In this document: positions 1 to 6,955 of the stretch, one piece after another
Layout of the letters: every line of letters begins with the position of its first letter
Position numbering within the stretch: position 1 is the first letter of the stretch
Source of the DNA: Ignavibacteriaceae bacterium
Lineage (GTDB): Bacteria; Bacteroidota; Ignavibacteria; Ignavibacteriales; Ignavibacteriaceae
Length of the DNA: 9,773 nucleotides
Assembly (NCBI GenBank): GCA_026193755.1
Contig: JAPHUI010000254.1
Span: 1 to 9,773 of the forward strand
Direction of reading: 5' to 3'
Notes under the pieces: generated by a model
The model's input: the letters and a program-made list of their open reading frames with translations, nothing else
The model's database searches: none
Told to the model about the DNA's origin: nothing
Made by a program: the position numbers and the translations under genes

Positions 1-1048
1 AAAAGAGGAAGTGGAAAAAAATTTAAAATCAGGATTATCAAAAGTTGTGCGTTTAAATGTTGAACCGGGAAAGAAAATTATTTTTGATGATGTCATAAGA
101 GGACAGGTTGAATTCGAAAGCAATAATGTTGATGACCAGGTTTTAATTAAAAGTGATGGATTTCCAACTTATCATCTTGCAAATGTTGTGGATGATCACC
201 TGATGGGAATTAGTCACGTGATTAGAGGTGAAGAGTGGCTCTCTTCTACACCAAAGCATATTATCCTTTATGATTGTTTTGGGTGGGATAAACCTGTTTT
301 CGCACACCTCCCTCTTCTGCTTAATCCAGATAAATCAAAACTAAGTAAGCGACAAGGGGATGTAGCCGTTGAAGATTACAGGGAAAAAGGATATTTGAAA
401 GAAGCATTAATCAATTTTGTTGCTCTTTTGGGATGGAACTTTGGTGATGATAAAGAAATTTATGAAATGGATGAGCTTTTTGAAAAATTCTCACTTGAAA
501 GAGTTCATAAAGCAGGCGCTATATTTAACCTGGAAAAACTAAACTGGCTTAATTATGAGCACTTGAGAAAAAAGTCCGATAATGAAGTACTAAAAATGTT
601 ATGGATAGAAATTGAAAAATCTGAATATAAAGACAACACTTACCAGGATGAATATCTGCTAAAAGTAATCACTGCAATGAAGGAAAGAGTTACATTCATA
701 AAAGAGTATTTAACAAAAAGCCCTTATTTCTTTCAGGCACCGAAGAGTTATGAAGAGCAAAATCTCAAAAAACGATGGAAAGAAGATTCGCCAGAATTGA
801 TAAAAAAATTAAATGAAAATATTAGCCAGTTACAAAATCCGTCAAAGGAAGATTTTGAAAAAGCACTAGACGATACTGCGAATCAATTAAATGTCGGCAA
901 AGGAAAACTCATTCACCCTTTAAGAATAGCTGTATCAGGGGTTGGTGAAGGTCCGGGTGTTTATGATATAATTTCTGTTTTGGGAAAAGAAGAAACTATT
1001 TCAAGAATTAAAACTGCACTTCAAATATTGAGTCAAAATACAAATTAA
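1..1048 (+). CDS. gltX: Glutamyl-tRNA synthetase, C-terminal part (5' end outside window)
   Basis: Charges tRNA with glutamate in the cytosol (class I aminoacyl-tRNA synthetase). The reading frame is open to the left edge (first full codon at base 2), so the GTG at 11 is not a real start. About 348 codons remain of a protein that is usually 470-510 residues, so the N-terminal HIGH motif lies outside the window. Visible hallmarks, numbered from the GTG at 11: the DGFPTYHLANVVDDHLMGI block (residues 49-67) followed by HVIRGEEWL, typical of the catalytic Rossmann fold. The KMSKS-type loop appears as KLSKR at residues 110-114 (bases 338-352), followed by QGDVAVEDY. The C-terminal helical anticodon-binding part ends with the usual GEGPGVYDIISVLGKEE stretch. 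glnS follows after 6 bases. With a separate GlnRS present, this enzyme probably only needs to make Glu-tRNA(Glu); that is inference. Confidence 0.96.
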   Translation, partial: KEEVEKNLKSGLSKVVRLNVEPGKKIIFDDVIRGQVEFESNNVDDQVLIKSDGFPTYHLANVVDDHLMGISHVIRGEEWLSSTPKHIILYDCFGWDKPVFAHLPLLLNPDKSKLSKRQGDVAVEDYREKGYLKEALINFVALLGWNFGDDKEIYEMDELFEKFSLERVHKAGAIFNLEKLNWLNYEHLRKKSDNEVLKMLWIEIEKSEYKDNTYQDEYLLKVITAMKERVTFIKEYLTKSPYFFQAPKSYEEQNLKKRWKEDSPELIKKLNENISQLQNPSKEDFEKALDDTANQLNVGKGKLIHPLRIAVSGVGEGPGVYDIISVLGKEETISRIKTALQILSQNTN

Positions 1049-1054
1049 ACATTT

Positions 1055-2767
1055 ATGAGTAACGAAGACATAAATAACGATAGTAAAAAGCAATCCAATT
1101 TCATACGTGAAATTATTGATGAAGATTTGCGATCTAATAAACATAACGGCAGAGTTCAGACACGATTTCCTCCAGAACCAAATGGCTATCTTCACATAGG
1201 GCATGCAAAATCTATTTGTCTGAATTTTGGTCTAGCAAATGATTATAAAGGATTGTGCAACCTTCGTTTCGATGATACTAATCCCACTAAAGAAGAACAG
1301 GAATATGTTGATTCTATTAAAGAAGATGTTAGATGGCTTGGCTTCGATTGGGATGATAGAGAATATTACGCTTCAGATTATTTTGATCAGCTTTATGAAT
1401 ATGCAATCAAACTGATTAATAAAGGAAAAGCTTATATTGATTCCATTTCTGCAGACCAGATCAGAGAACTCAGAGGAACACCAACAGAACCAGGTAAAGA
1501 AAGTCCTTACAGAAACCGCTCTGTCGACGAAAATTTGGACTTGTTTGAAAAAATGAAAAATGGAGAATTTAAAGAGGGAGAACATGTCCTTCGAGCAAAA
1601 ATTAATATGGCTTCTCCTAATCTTAATATGCGAGACCCTGTAATGTACCGCGTACTTCACAAATCACATCATAGAACAGGAGACAAATGGTACATCTATC
1701 CAATGTATGATTGGGCTCACGGACAGTCAGATTCAATTGAAAAAATTACTCATTCTCTTTGTACTTTAGAATTTGAAAATCACCGCCCGCTTTACGATTG
1801 GTTTATCAAAGAACTGGAAATATTCCCACCACGACAGATAGAGTTTGCAAGACTTAATCTCAATTATACAATTATGAGTAAAAGAAAGCTCCTATCTTTA
1901 GTTGAAGGAAATTACGTGGATGGTTGGGATGATCCAAGAATGCCAACTATTTCGGGTTTGCGAAGACGTGGTTACACACCCGAGTCTATTCGAAATTTTT
2001 CGGAAAGAGTTGGTATTGCAAAACGTGAAAACACTATTGACGTTTCTCTACTTGAATTCAGTATCCGTGAGGATTTGAACAAAAGAGCTAAAAGAGTAAT
2101 GGCCGTCCTTAATCCACTAAAGTTAGTTATCACAAATTATCCTGATGGACAGATTGAAGAGCTAGAAGCAATAAATAATCCTGAAGATCCTTCGATGGGA
2201 ACGAGAAAAATTTCATTTTCAAAAGAAATATTTATTGACAAAGAGGATTTTAGGGAAGTTCCGCCACCAAAATTCCATCGTCTGTCTCCCGGTAAAGAAG
2301 TTCGTCTTCGTTATGCATATATAATAAGATGCGATGAGGTAATTAAGGATGAAAAAACTGGTGATTTTCTGGAAATAAGATGTACTTATTTCCCCGATAC
2401 AAAAAGCGGTTCCGGAACAAGTACAAAAAAAGCCAAAGGAACAATTCATTGGGTCTGTGCAAAGAATCATTTTGAAGCTGAGGTAAGATTGTATGACAGA
2501 CTTTTCTCGGTTGAAAATCCTGAGGGCGAAGAAAGAATAGACTTTAACAATTTCCTTAATCCAAATTCTCTTCAGATAATAAAAAATAGTAAGCTTGAAG
2601 CTTCATTAAAAAATGTTATGCCAGGAGAAAAGTTTCAATTTGAAAGGACGGGTTATTTTTGTGTTGATACTAAATACAGCAAAAAAAATTCACCTGTATT
2701 TAATAGGGTTGTAACATTAAGAGATTCCTGGGCTAAAATTGAACAGGCGGCAAGTAAAAGTAAGTGA
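1055..2767 (+). CDS. glnS: Glutaminyl-tRNA synthetase
   Basis: Attaches glutamine directly to tRNA(Gln), so the amidotransferase route is not needed for this tRNA. It has 570 residues, close to the roughly 550 of the E. coli enzyme. The HIGH motif lies in [15 protein letters not shown] (HIGH at 47-50), LRFDDTNP is at 70-77, and the KMSKS loop is IMSKR at 273-277. Y218 (in PMYDW) and C236 (in [10 protein letters not shown]) match by spacing and context the E. coli glutamine-pocket residues Tyr211 and Cys229, which separates GlnRS from GluRS. The second half (about 340-565) is the two-barrel anticodon-binding region. The start ATG is 6 bases after the gltX stop, with no clear Shine-Dalgarno, so the two genes are probably co-transcribed. 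GlnRS is thought to have spread among bacteria by transfer from eukaryotes. No terminator is clear after the stop. Confidence 0.97.
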   Translation: MSNEDINNDSKKQSNFIREIIDEDLRSNKHNGRVQTRFPPEPNGYLHIGHAKSICLNFGLANDYKGLCNLRFDDTNPTKEEQEYVDSIKEDVRWLGFDWDDREYYASDYFDQLYEYAIKLINKGKAYIDSISADQIRELRGTPTEPGKESPYRNRSVDENLDLFEKMKNGEFKEGEHVLRAKINMASPNLNMRDPVMYRVLHKSHHRTGDKWYIYPMYDWAHGQSDSIEKITHSLCTLEFENHRPLYDWFIKELEIFPPRQIEFARLNLNYTIMSKRKLLSLVEGNYVDGWDDPRMPTISGLRRRGYTPESIRNFSERVGIAKRENTIDVSLLEFSIREDLNKRAKRVMAVLNPLKLVITNYPDGQIEELEAINNPEDPSMGTRKISFSKEIFIDKEDFREVPPPKFHRLSPGKEVRLRYAYIIRCDEVIKDEKTGDFLEIRCTYFPDTKSGSGTSTKKAKGTIHWVCAKNHFEAEVRLYDRLFSVENPEGEERIDFNNFLNPNSLQIIKNSKLEASLKNVMPGEKFQFERTGYFCVDTKYSKKNSPVFNRVVTLRDSWAKIEQAASKSK

Positions 2768-2842
2768 TATTAATGGAGACTATTTTCTTAAAAAAGAATT
2801 TCTCTTTAGCTTATTTCACTCATTCGATTTGGATAAAAAAAA

Positions 2843-3049
2843 TTAGCAGCGACCTACAAAAGTGTATATCTTCAATAAACGCAAAATATTTTTAATAGCA
2901 TCTCTATCGAAAGGATTTGGGATTTTGGTAATATCCTTATACTCCTTCACAATCCCAGTAAACCTTCCGAAACTATCAACCATTCGTTGAATAATATTTC
3001 CATTGTCTTCAATGTCGTAATAACCTTCTTTACCAATAAATGTTCTCAT
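2843..3049 (-). CDS. Hypothetical small protein, 68 aa (second gene of a two-gene unit)
   Basis: Not recognised. It is a 68-residue mildly basic protein: I count 12 Lys/Arg against 9 Asp/Glu. The N-terminal half is rich in Gly and aromatic residues (YYDIEDNGNIIQRMVDSFGRF), which suggests short beta strands with a D-N-G turn. The C-terminal half (about 50-66) is a likely amphipathic helix ending in a Cys. There is no signal peptide or membrane segment. The ATG at 3049 is preceded on the minus strand by a GGGGGA ribosome-binding-like run with a 4-base gap, which supports the start. The gene begins 20 bases after the stop of the acidic small gene upstream, so the two are probably co-transcribed. 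The arrangement (acidic first, basic second) resembles an antitoxin/toxin order, but no family motif supports that. It could also be a lineage-specific housekeeping protein. Confidence 0.6.
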   Translation of the reverse strand: MRTFIGKEGYYDIEDNGNIIQRMVDSFGRFTGIVKEYKDITKIPNPFDRDAIKNILRLLKIYTFVGRC

Positions 3050-3069
3050 TTTTCCCCCATTAATTAAAA

Positions 3070-3276
3070 TTATAGTTGCATAAAATCATCATAATCATCC
3101 AGTTCGAGTTCATCCATACTAACATCATCGTAACTGTTATGATCAATGATTTCATAAATTTGTTCTTCATCCACACATTCAGGATCCAGACAAGGTTCGT
3201 CACCAGAAAGAATTGGCAAATCCTCATCGCTCAGGAATGTATCAAAGATTTGTTTTTGTTGTAAATGTTTGTTCAT
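3070..3276 (-). CDS. Hypothetical highly acidic small protein, 68 aa (first gene of a two-gene unit)
   Basis: Not recognised. Of 68 residues, 22 are Asp/Glu and only two (K3, K8) are Lys, with no Arg, giving a net charge near -20. Acidic residues are spread from residue 12 to 65, with runs such as DELELDDYDDF at the C-terminus. Two cysteines (C29, C34) are spaced C-x4-C. There is no signal peptide or hydrophobic helix, so a soluble cytoplasmic protein is likely. Such charge is seen in DNA-mimic proteins, in antitoxins and inhibitors, and in disordered adaptor proteins; which of these applies cannot be told from sequence alone. The start ATG has only a weak AGG upstream. The gene is followed after 20 bases by a second 68-residue gene on the same strand. 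A sigma-54-like sequence lies about 40-55 bases upstream of the start. Confidence 0.6.
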   Translation of the reverse strand: MNKHLQQKQIFDTFLSDEDLPILSGDEPCLDPECVDEEQIYEIIDHNSYDDVSMDELELDDYDDFMQL

Positions 3277-3585
3277 ATCTTACGCCTAAATTTTTTAAAA
3301 CATATATTCATAAACCCAACTTTAGTGCCAAAATTGGCGTATAACCATGAATGTCGTTTAGGTATAAAAGAATAGAAAATCAATGAAATTAGAAGCTTTA
3401 AAATTTCTAATTATTTATTCTAAAAAAAGATTGAGACAAAAGGAGTATTTTTAAAGAAGAAATTACACATGGAAAAATTTTTCGAACCCTAGAGACAACA
3501 ATTGTCGCATTTACATTGCCTGATCGGATTAAGTTTCATAATTTTGGTATACTTTTTAAGTATTACATTTTTCCATTGAATTTTT
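3277..3585. other. Divergent non-coding region between the small-gene unit and tRNA-Leu
   Basis: About 310 AT-rich bases without a credible gene. It should hold the promoter of the minus-strand small-gene pair and that of the plus-strand tRNA. Visible elements are the sigma-54-like site, a hairpin with perfect 8-base arms AATTAGAA/TTCTAATT at 3387-3412 (10-base loop), and a GACAA-caa-TTGTC inverted repeat at 3494-3506. There is also a TATACT at 3548-3553 that could serve as a -10 element, without a matching -35. An AAAGGAG near 3439 is not followed at a useful distance by a start codon with a long frame. Confidence 0.5.
3315..3330 (-). promoter_or_regulatory. Candidate sigma-54-type promoter for the small-protein pair
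   Basis: On the minus strand the sequence reads TTGGCAC, five bases, then TTGG. The sigma-54 consensus is TGGCAC-N5-TTGC, so the -24 half is perfect and the -12 half has GG in place of GC. Spacing is correct. Transcription would begin near 3303, leaving a leader of about 27 bases before the ATG at 3276. A 12-base inverted repeat, GCCAA-aa-TTGGC (3327-3338), overlaps the -24 side. The missing C at -12 keeps confidence low. Confidence 0.3.
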
Positions 3586-3671
3586 GCCGAAGTGGCGGAA
3601 TTGGTAGACGCGCTGGACTCAAAATCCAGTGGGGCTTACACCTCGTGCCGGTTCGAGTCCGGCCTTCGGTA
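3586..3671 (+). tRNA. tRNA-Leu (anticodon CAA)
   Basis: A class II tRNA with a long variable arm. The acceptor 5' strand is GCCGAAG, paired with CTTCGGT and discriminator A at 3671. The anticodon arm is CTGGA-CTCAAAA-TCCAG with anticodon CAA at 3620-3622, which reads the Leu codon TTG. The extended variable arm is ggggcttacacctc. The T arm is GCCGG-TTCGAGT-CCGGC. CCA is not encoded (the following bases are CTC). The first acceptor pair is G1-U72 rather than the usual G1-C72. The body closely resembles leucine tRNAs of other bacteria. Confidence 0.96.
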
Positions 3672-3756
3672 CTCAATTCTTACAATGCCTTCTAACCATA
3701 TTTTTTTTAATTAAGTTTACAATTATCTTTTTAACTTTGAATGTCAGAATTCTCTT

Positions 3757-4578
3757 ATGGAAATTGCCTTAATATTTTTGTTCGCAGTTCTTTTCAGTGC
3801 TTTTGGAACGCTTGTTGGATTTGGAGGTGGGATTTTTATGCTCCCTCTTTTAATAATTTTCTTCCGCATCCCGATTGATATTGCCGTAGGTTCTGTGATT
3901 CTTGCTTTACTTCCGGGATCATTAATCTCAACTTATTTTAATGCACGGCTGAAAAAGATTGATTACCTTGCAGGTATACTTCTGGAAATCCCAACTATTG
4001 TAGGAACAGTTGCCGGTTCTTTACTTACCTCTATAATCCCTCTTTTTATACTAGAGATAATTTTCTCTTTTTTTGTAAGTTTTGTTGGTATTTATACTTA
4101 TCAAAAAGGAGGTAAAGGAAACATTCAGGCAAGTAGAAAAAATATTTTTTTTAAGCTAAATAAAATTGGACCCAGAATTGTCAAAAGATCCGATTCTGGT
4201 GCGTATAGAATAAGTTTTATTGTTGCAGTTTCTTTTGGTTTAGTAGCAGGTATGATAGCCGGGTTGTTCGGTGTAGGTGGCGGGTTTTTAAAAACTCCTA
4301 TAATGGTAAATGTATTTAATATACCTCCTTCAATTGCTGCAGCCACTGCTCTTTTCATGATTATTTTTACAAGTATAACGGGCTCAGCAAGCCACTATTT
4401 TTTAGGACATATTAATTTTACTTACAGTATCCCAATTGTCACTGGTTTTATAGTGGGCGCATTTGCGGGAAATCATCTTAATATAAAAATCTCAGAAAGA
4501 TTTCTAGCAAAATTGATTGGTATCGGGTTGATTTTTGCTGGATTTTGTGTGCTTTTAAATATTTTAATTATGCAATAA
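3757..4578 (+). CDS. TauE/SafE-family membrane transporter (putative sulfite/organosulfur anion exporter)
   Basis: A polytopic inner-membrane protein of 273 residues, a normal size for short TauE/SafE proteins. The family exports or exchanges sulfite, sulfoacetate or related anions; the substrate here is unknown. The two pseudo-symmetric halves each carry the glycine signature: GFGGGIFMLP at 21-30 and GLFGVGGGFLKTP at 169-181. I see about eight hydrophobic segments (roughly 3-20, 25-36, 43-60, 74-91, 95-114, 152-174, 191-208, 223-270, the last likely two helices). A Lys/Arg-rich cytoplasmic loop spans about 117-148. The ATG at 3757 has no Shine-Dalgarno. It is the first ATG in this frame and puts the first helix directly at the N-terminus. 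It lies 85 bases after the tRNA and about 150 bases before the siroheme genes on the same strand. That fits a sulfur-metabolism neighbourhood, but co-transcription is uncertain. Confidence 0.9.
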   Translation: MEIALIFLFAVLFSAFGTLVGFGGGIFMLPLLIIFFRIPIDIAVGSVILALLPGSLISTYFNARLKKIDYLAGILLEIPTIVGTVAGSLLTSIIPLFILEIIFSFFVSFVGIYTYQKGGKGNIQASRKNIFFKLNKIGPRIVKRSDSGAYRISFIVAVSFGLVAGMIAGLFGVGGGFLKTPIMVNVFNIPPSIAAATALFMIIFTSITGSASHYFLGHINFTYSIPIVTGFIVGAFAGNHLNIKISERFLAKLIGIGLIFAGFCVLLNILIMQ

Positions 4579-4725
4579 GTTCTTCTTTTCCAGCTCGCTT
4601 GTTTGTAGTTAATAAATTTTAATTAAATAGCGTAACTCCTCACCAACACAAGGTTTACATACTTTTTAATCATTTTGTTTTTATTCATATTTTTAATCAA
4701 ATTTAATTGTTAAGTGTGAAGGAAT

Positions 4726-5382
4726 ATGAAAAAGAGAAAGATTTCTACTTTTTACCCTATTTTAATAAATCTACAGAGATTTCCTTGCTTAGTGGTTGGT
4801 GGAGGACAGGTTGCATTCAGAAAAATACAATCTCTTTTATCATATAATGTAAAAATAACTGTTCTCTCCCCTAACATTTGTAAACCACTCAAAGCACTAA
4901 TCAAGAAAAACAAAATAAAATTAATTCCTAAAGCTTATTCAAAAGAATATATTAAAAATTTTAGAATAATCTTTTGTGCTACTGATAACCAAAAAATTAG
5001 CGAACAAGTTCATAGTGATTGTAAGATAGGAAATAAATTACTTAATGTTGCGGACGTTCCTGATTTATGTGATTTCATTTTACCTGCGATCGTTCGACGT
5101 GGAGATCTTACAATTTCAGTTTCTTCCCAAGGCAGAGCTCCTTTTTTCGCAAAGGAAATTAAAAATAAAATAGATCATATTTTTCCATCATATTATGAAG
5201 ATATAATCGACCTGGCTGGCAAATTCAGATCTACTATAATGAAGAGTAAAAAATTGAATTCACCGAAAATAAAAGAGAAAGCGTTTACTAAATTTTTCAT
5301 GATTGACTGGAAGAAGGTTTTAAAAAATGAAGGAAAGAAAAAAGCTAAAGAATATATGCGAAATATTATCAAAGAACTTTAG
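4726..5382 (+). CDS. Precorrin-2 dehydrogenase / sirohydrochlorin ferrochelatase (stand-alone CysG N-terminal type)
   Basis: Catalyses the last steps of siroheme synthesis: NAD-dependent oxidation of precorrin-2 to sirohydrochlorin, then usually iron insertion. This matches the N-terminal half of CysG and yeast Met8p. It has 218 residues, the usual length for the stand-alone form. The Rossmann NAD loop is VVGGGQVAFRK at 23-33. The catalytic region NVADVPDLCDFILPAIVRRG (107-126) contains D110, which aligns with the essential Asp of Met8p/CysG. SVSSQGRAPF follows at 131-140. The C-terminal third is a helical, Lys-rich dimerisation/substrate domain. A GAAGGA (4718-4723) lies just before the ATG and supports the start, although the gap is short. 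The methyltransferase gene follows after 12 bases, so the two form an operon. Confidence 0.9.
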   Translation: MKKRKISTFYPILINLQRFPCLVVGGGQVAFRKIQSLLSYNVKITVLSPNICKPLKALIKKNKIKLIPKAYSKEYIKNFRIIFCATDNQKISEQVHSDCKIGNKLLNVADVPDLCDFILPAIVRRGDLTISVSSQGRAPFFAKEIKNKIDHIFPSYYEDIIDLAGKFRSTIMKSKKLNSPKIKEKAFTKFFMIDWKKVLKNEGKKKAKEYMRNIIKEL

Positions 5383-5394
5383 TCAGAAAAAATT

Positions 5395-6153
5395 ATGAAA
5401 AAAGGTGATGGAAAAGTGTACTTAGTTGGTGCTGGACCTGGTGATGTAGGTCTGATAACAATTAAGGCTATGGAAAAACTTAAAACAGCAGACGTGATAG
5501 TGTATGATAGATTAATTAATGAAGAATTATTATCGTTCTGCAAGAAAGATTGTGAGTTAATTTTCGTTGGAAAAGAATCCGGATATCATCCTATAGAGCA
5601 GGAAAAAATAACAGAAATCTTAGTAAATAAATCCCAATCAGGTTTAAATGTTGTGCGCCTGAAAGGAGGAAATCCATGTATTTTTGGAAGAGGATCTGAG
5701 GAAGCAATAGAATTAAAGAAATGCGGAGTCAAATATGAAATAATCCCCGGAATTACTTCCGGTATTGCTGCCCCAATTTACAGTGGAATTCCTTTAACCC
5801 ATAGAGGTCTTACAACACAATGCATTTTTGTTACGGCTCATGAATGCCCTGATAAACCTGGGACACAAGTTGAATGGGAAAAATTAGCGACTTTGAAGAA
5901 TACTTCCTTAGTTATTTATATGGGTGCTTCCAGAATTGAATCAATTACAAAGAAACTGATTAGTTGTGGAATGGATCCGGCAACTCCTGCGGCAGCAATT
6001 GAGAATGGAACTTTACCAATTCAGAGAACAATAACAGGTAGGCTTGATGAGATAGCTGCTGAATTTAAGAAACAAGAATTTCACGCCCCTGTTATAATTA
6101 TGATAAGTGAAACTATTTCCTTGAGAGATAAAATTTCCTGGAATGAAAAATAA
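5395..6153 (+). CDS. cobA: Uroporphyrinogen-III C-methyltransferase
   Basis: Transfers two methyl groups from S-adenosylmethionine to uroporphyrinogen III to make precorrin-2, the substrate of the preceding gene product. It has 252 residues, the size of a single-domain SUMT. Family blocks in order: VGAGPGDVGLIT (11-22), VYDRL (36-40), VRLKGGNPCIFGRGSEE (87-103, usually RLKGGDPFIFGRG), PGITSGIAAP (118-127), YSGIPLTHR (129-137), and a C-terminal part with the usual PAAAIENGTLPIQRTITG pattern (195-212). The Asp usually found after RLKGG is replaced by Asn (N93), a modest deviation. There is no fused HemD or CysG domain. The pair with the upstream dehydrogenase/ferrochelatase gives a complete two-protein route from uroporphyrinogen III to siroheme. 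Cobalamin or heme d1 synthesis could also draw on it. Confidence 0.94.
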   Translation: MKKGDGKVYLVGAGPGDVGLITIKAMEKLKTADVIVYDRLINEELLSFCKKDCELIFVGKESGYHPIEQEKITEILVNKSQSGLNVVRLKGGNPCIFGRGSEEAIELKKCGVKYEIIPGITSGIAAPIYSGIPLTHRGLTTQCIFVTAHECPDKPGTQVEWEKLATLKNTSLVIYMGASRIESITKKLISCGMDPATPAAAIENGTLPIQRTITGRLDEIAAEFKKQEFHAPVIIMISETISLRDKISWNEK

Positions 6154-6324
6154 TTTTTAGTCGTTGGATAAATTATTTAATGTTGAAGTAAAAAATTACC
6201 GTACTACGCATTTTAATTAATTTAGTATAAAATTATCACCAGCTTGTAAAATAGTAAATTAAGTGAATTTATCCGTAAATTAATCTAAGTATAAATTTAT
6301 TACTCATAAATAGGGTAGAATTAT

Positions 6325-6915
6325 ATGGATATAATATACGATCTCTTACGATTTTTTCACGTTATCAGTTTTGTTTTCATGTGCGTTCTGCTATTCAATT
6401 TGATTGTAGCGAATGAACGTGTGATGCGCGGTATATCATTTAATTATGATGCTGATAACCACCTTGAGAACATTATAAAGAATGGTTTTAATTGGTGTTA
6501 TATTTTTCAGGCAATCACTCTGGTTACGGGAGTGTTATTACTTCTGCTTGGAAACATTGGAATAGAAGGATTATGGACAGATTGGATAGTAATAACGAAG
6601 ACAATCATTTTAATTGTTTTGATGGGAACAGTTTCTTACGTACACTTCAAATTACAACCTAAGATTGAGTCATTTCTTACTGCCATAACTACTGATACAG
6701 AAGTGCCGGGTACTCTTTTAGTGAAATTAAAACCATATCGAATTCTAAGAAAATGGATAACTGCATTCTACCTTTTTCTTGTGATTTCTGCTATTGTTTT
6801 AGGAATACAAGTTTATGCTCCATTTAATCCCGCTCTTACCGTTATCTTAATTGGAATATCAGGGTTATTTTCATTAACGGCTAATAAAATTCTGCTCCGA
6901 TTTGGTTGGATTTAA
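6325..6915 (+). CDS. Five-helix membrane protein of uncertain family (CopD/DUF2269-like features)
   Basis: A 196-residue integral membrane protein. I place helices at about 7-29, 56-77, 86-107, 145-163 and 168-188. A His near the start of helix 1 (H12, in RFFHVISF) and one at the end of helix 3 (H107, in YVHFKLQP) recall the small CopD/DUF2269-type membrane families, where paired histidines may bind heme or metal. The similarity is by eye and weak, so no function is assigned. The loop after helix 1 (29-54) is hydrophilic and the one after helix 3 (108-142) is mostly so. The ATG at 6325 has only a weak GGGTAG upstream. It sits 171 bases after the siroheme genes and may have its own promoter (a TATAAA at 6290-6295, no matching -35). 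It converges with the kinase-like gene with a 40-base gap. Confidence 0.8.
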   Translation: MDIIYDLLRFFHVISFVFMCVLLFNLIVANERVMRGISFNYDADNHLENIIKNGFNWCYIFQAITLVTGVLLLLLGNIGIEGLWTDWIVITKTIILIVLMGTVSYVHFKLQPKIESFLTAITTDTEVPGTLLVKLKPYRILRKWITAFYLFLVISAIVLGIQVYAPFNPALTVILIGISGLFSLTANKILLRFGWI

Positions 6916-6955
6916 ATAGAATATTTGTTGTTTTTAACGTAAGCGATTTAGATTT

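Noticed and set aside
11..13. GTG as the start of gltX
   Set aside because: The frame continues upstream to the window edge and the N-terminal catalytic part with HIGH is missing, so this is an internal valine codon.
1373..1660. 95-codon minus-strand frame inside glnS
   Set aside because: Antisense shadow of a clearly real synthetase gene, as are the frames at 1001-1204 and 2219-2470.
2778..2815. TTCTT-aaaa-AAGAA element after glnS as a terminator
   Set aside because: The stem is only five AT-rich pairs and is not followed by a clean T-run, which is too weak to call.
3076..3264. 62-codon plus-strand frame rich in Ile and Phe
   Set aside because: Antisense of the acidic small gene. Its hydrophobic look is the complement of Asp/Glu codons, and the minus-strand frame makes a coherent two-gene unit.
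3470..3493. Seven-codon ORF (MEKFFEP) after an AAAGGAG in the tRNA upstream region
   Set aside because: The ribosome-binding-like AAAGGAG is over 20 bases from the ATG, and no regulated gene follows, so a leader peptide is not supported.
4125..4358. 77-codon minus-strand frame inside the first TauE/SafE gene
   Set aside because: Proline/alanine-rich shadow of glycine/alanine helices on the plus strand.
4690..4715. Possible FNR/CRP-type palindrome upstream of the siroheme genes
   Set aside because: The arms around TTAATCAAATTTAATTGTTAA match only at their ends when compared with the reverse complement, which is expected by chance in AT-rich DNA.
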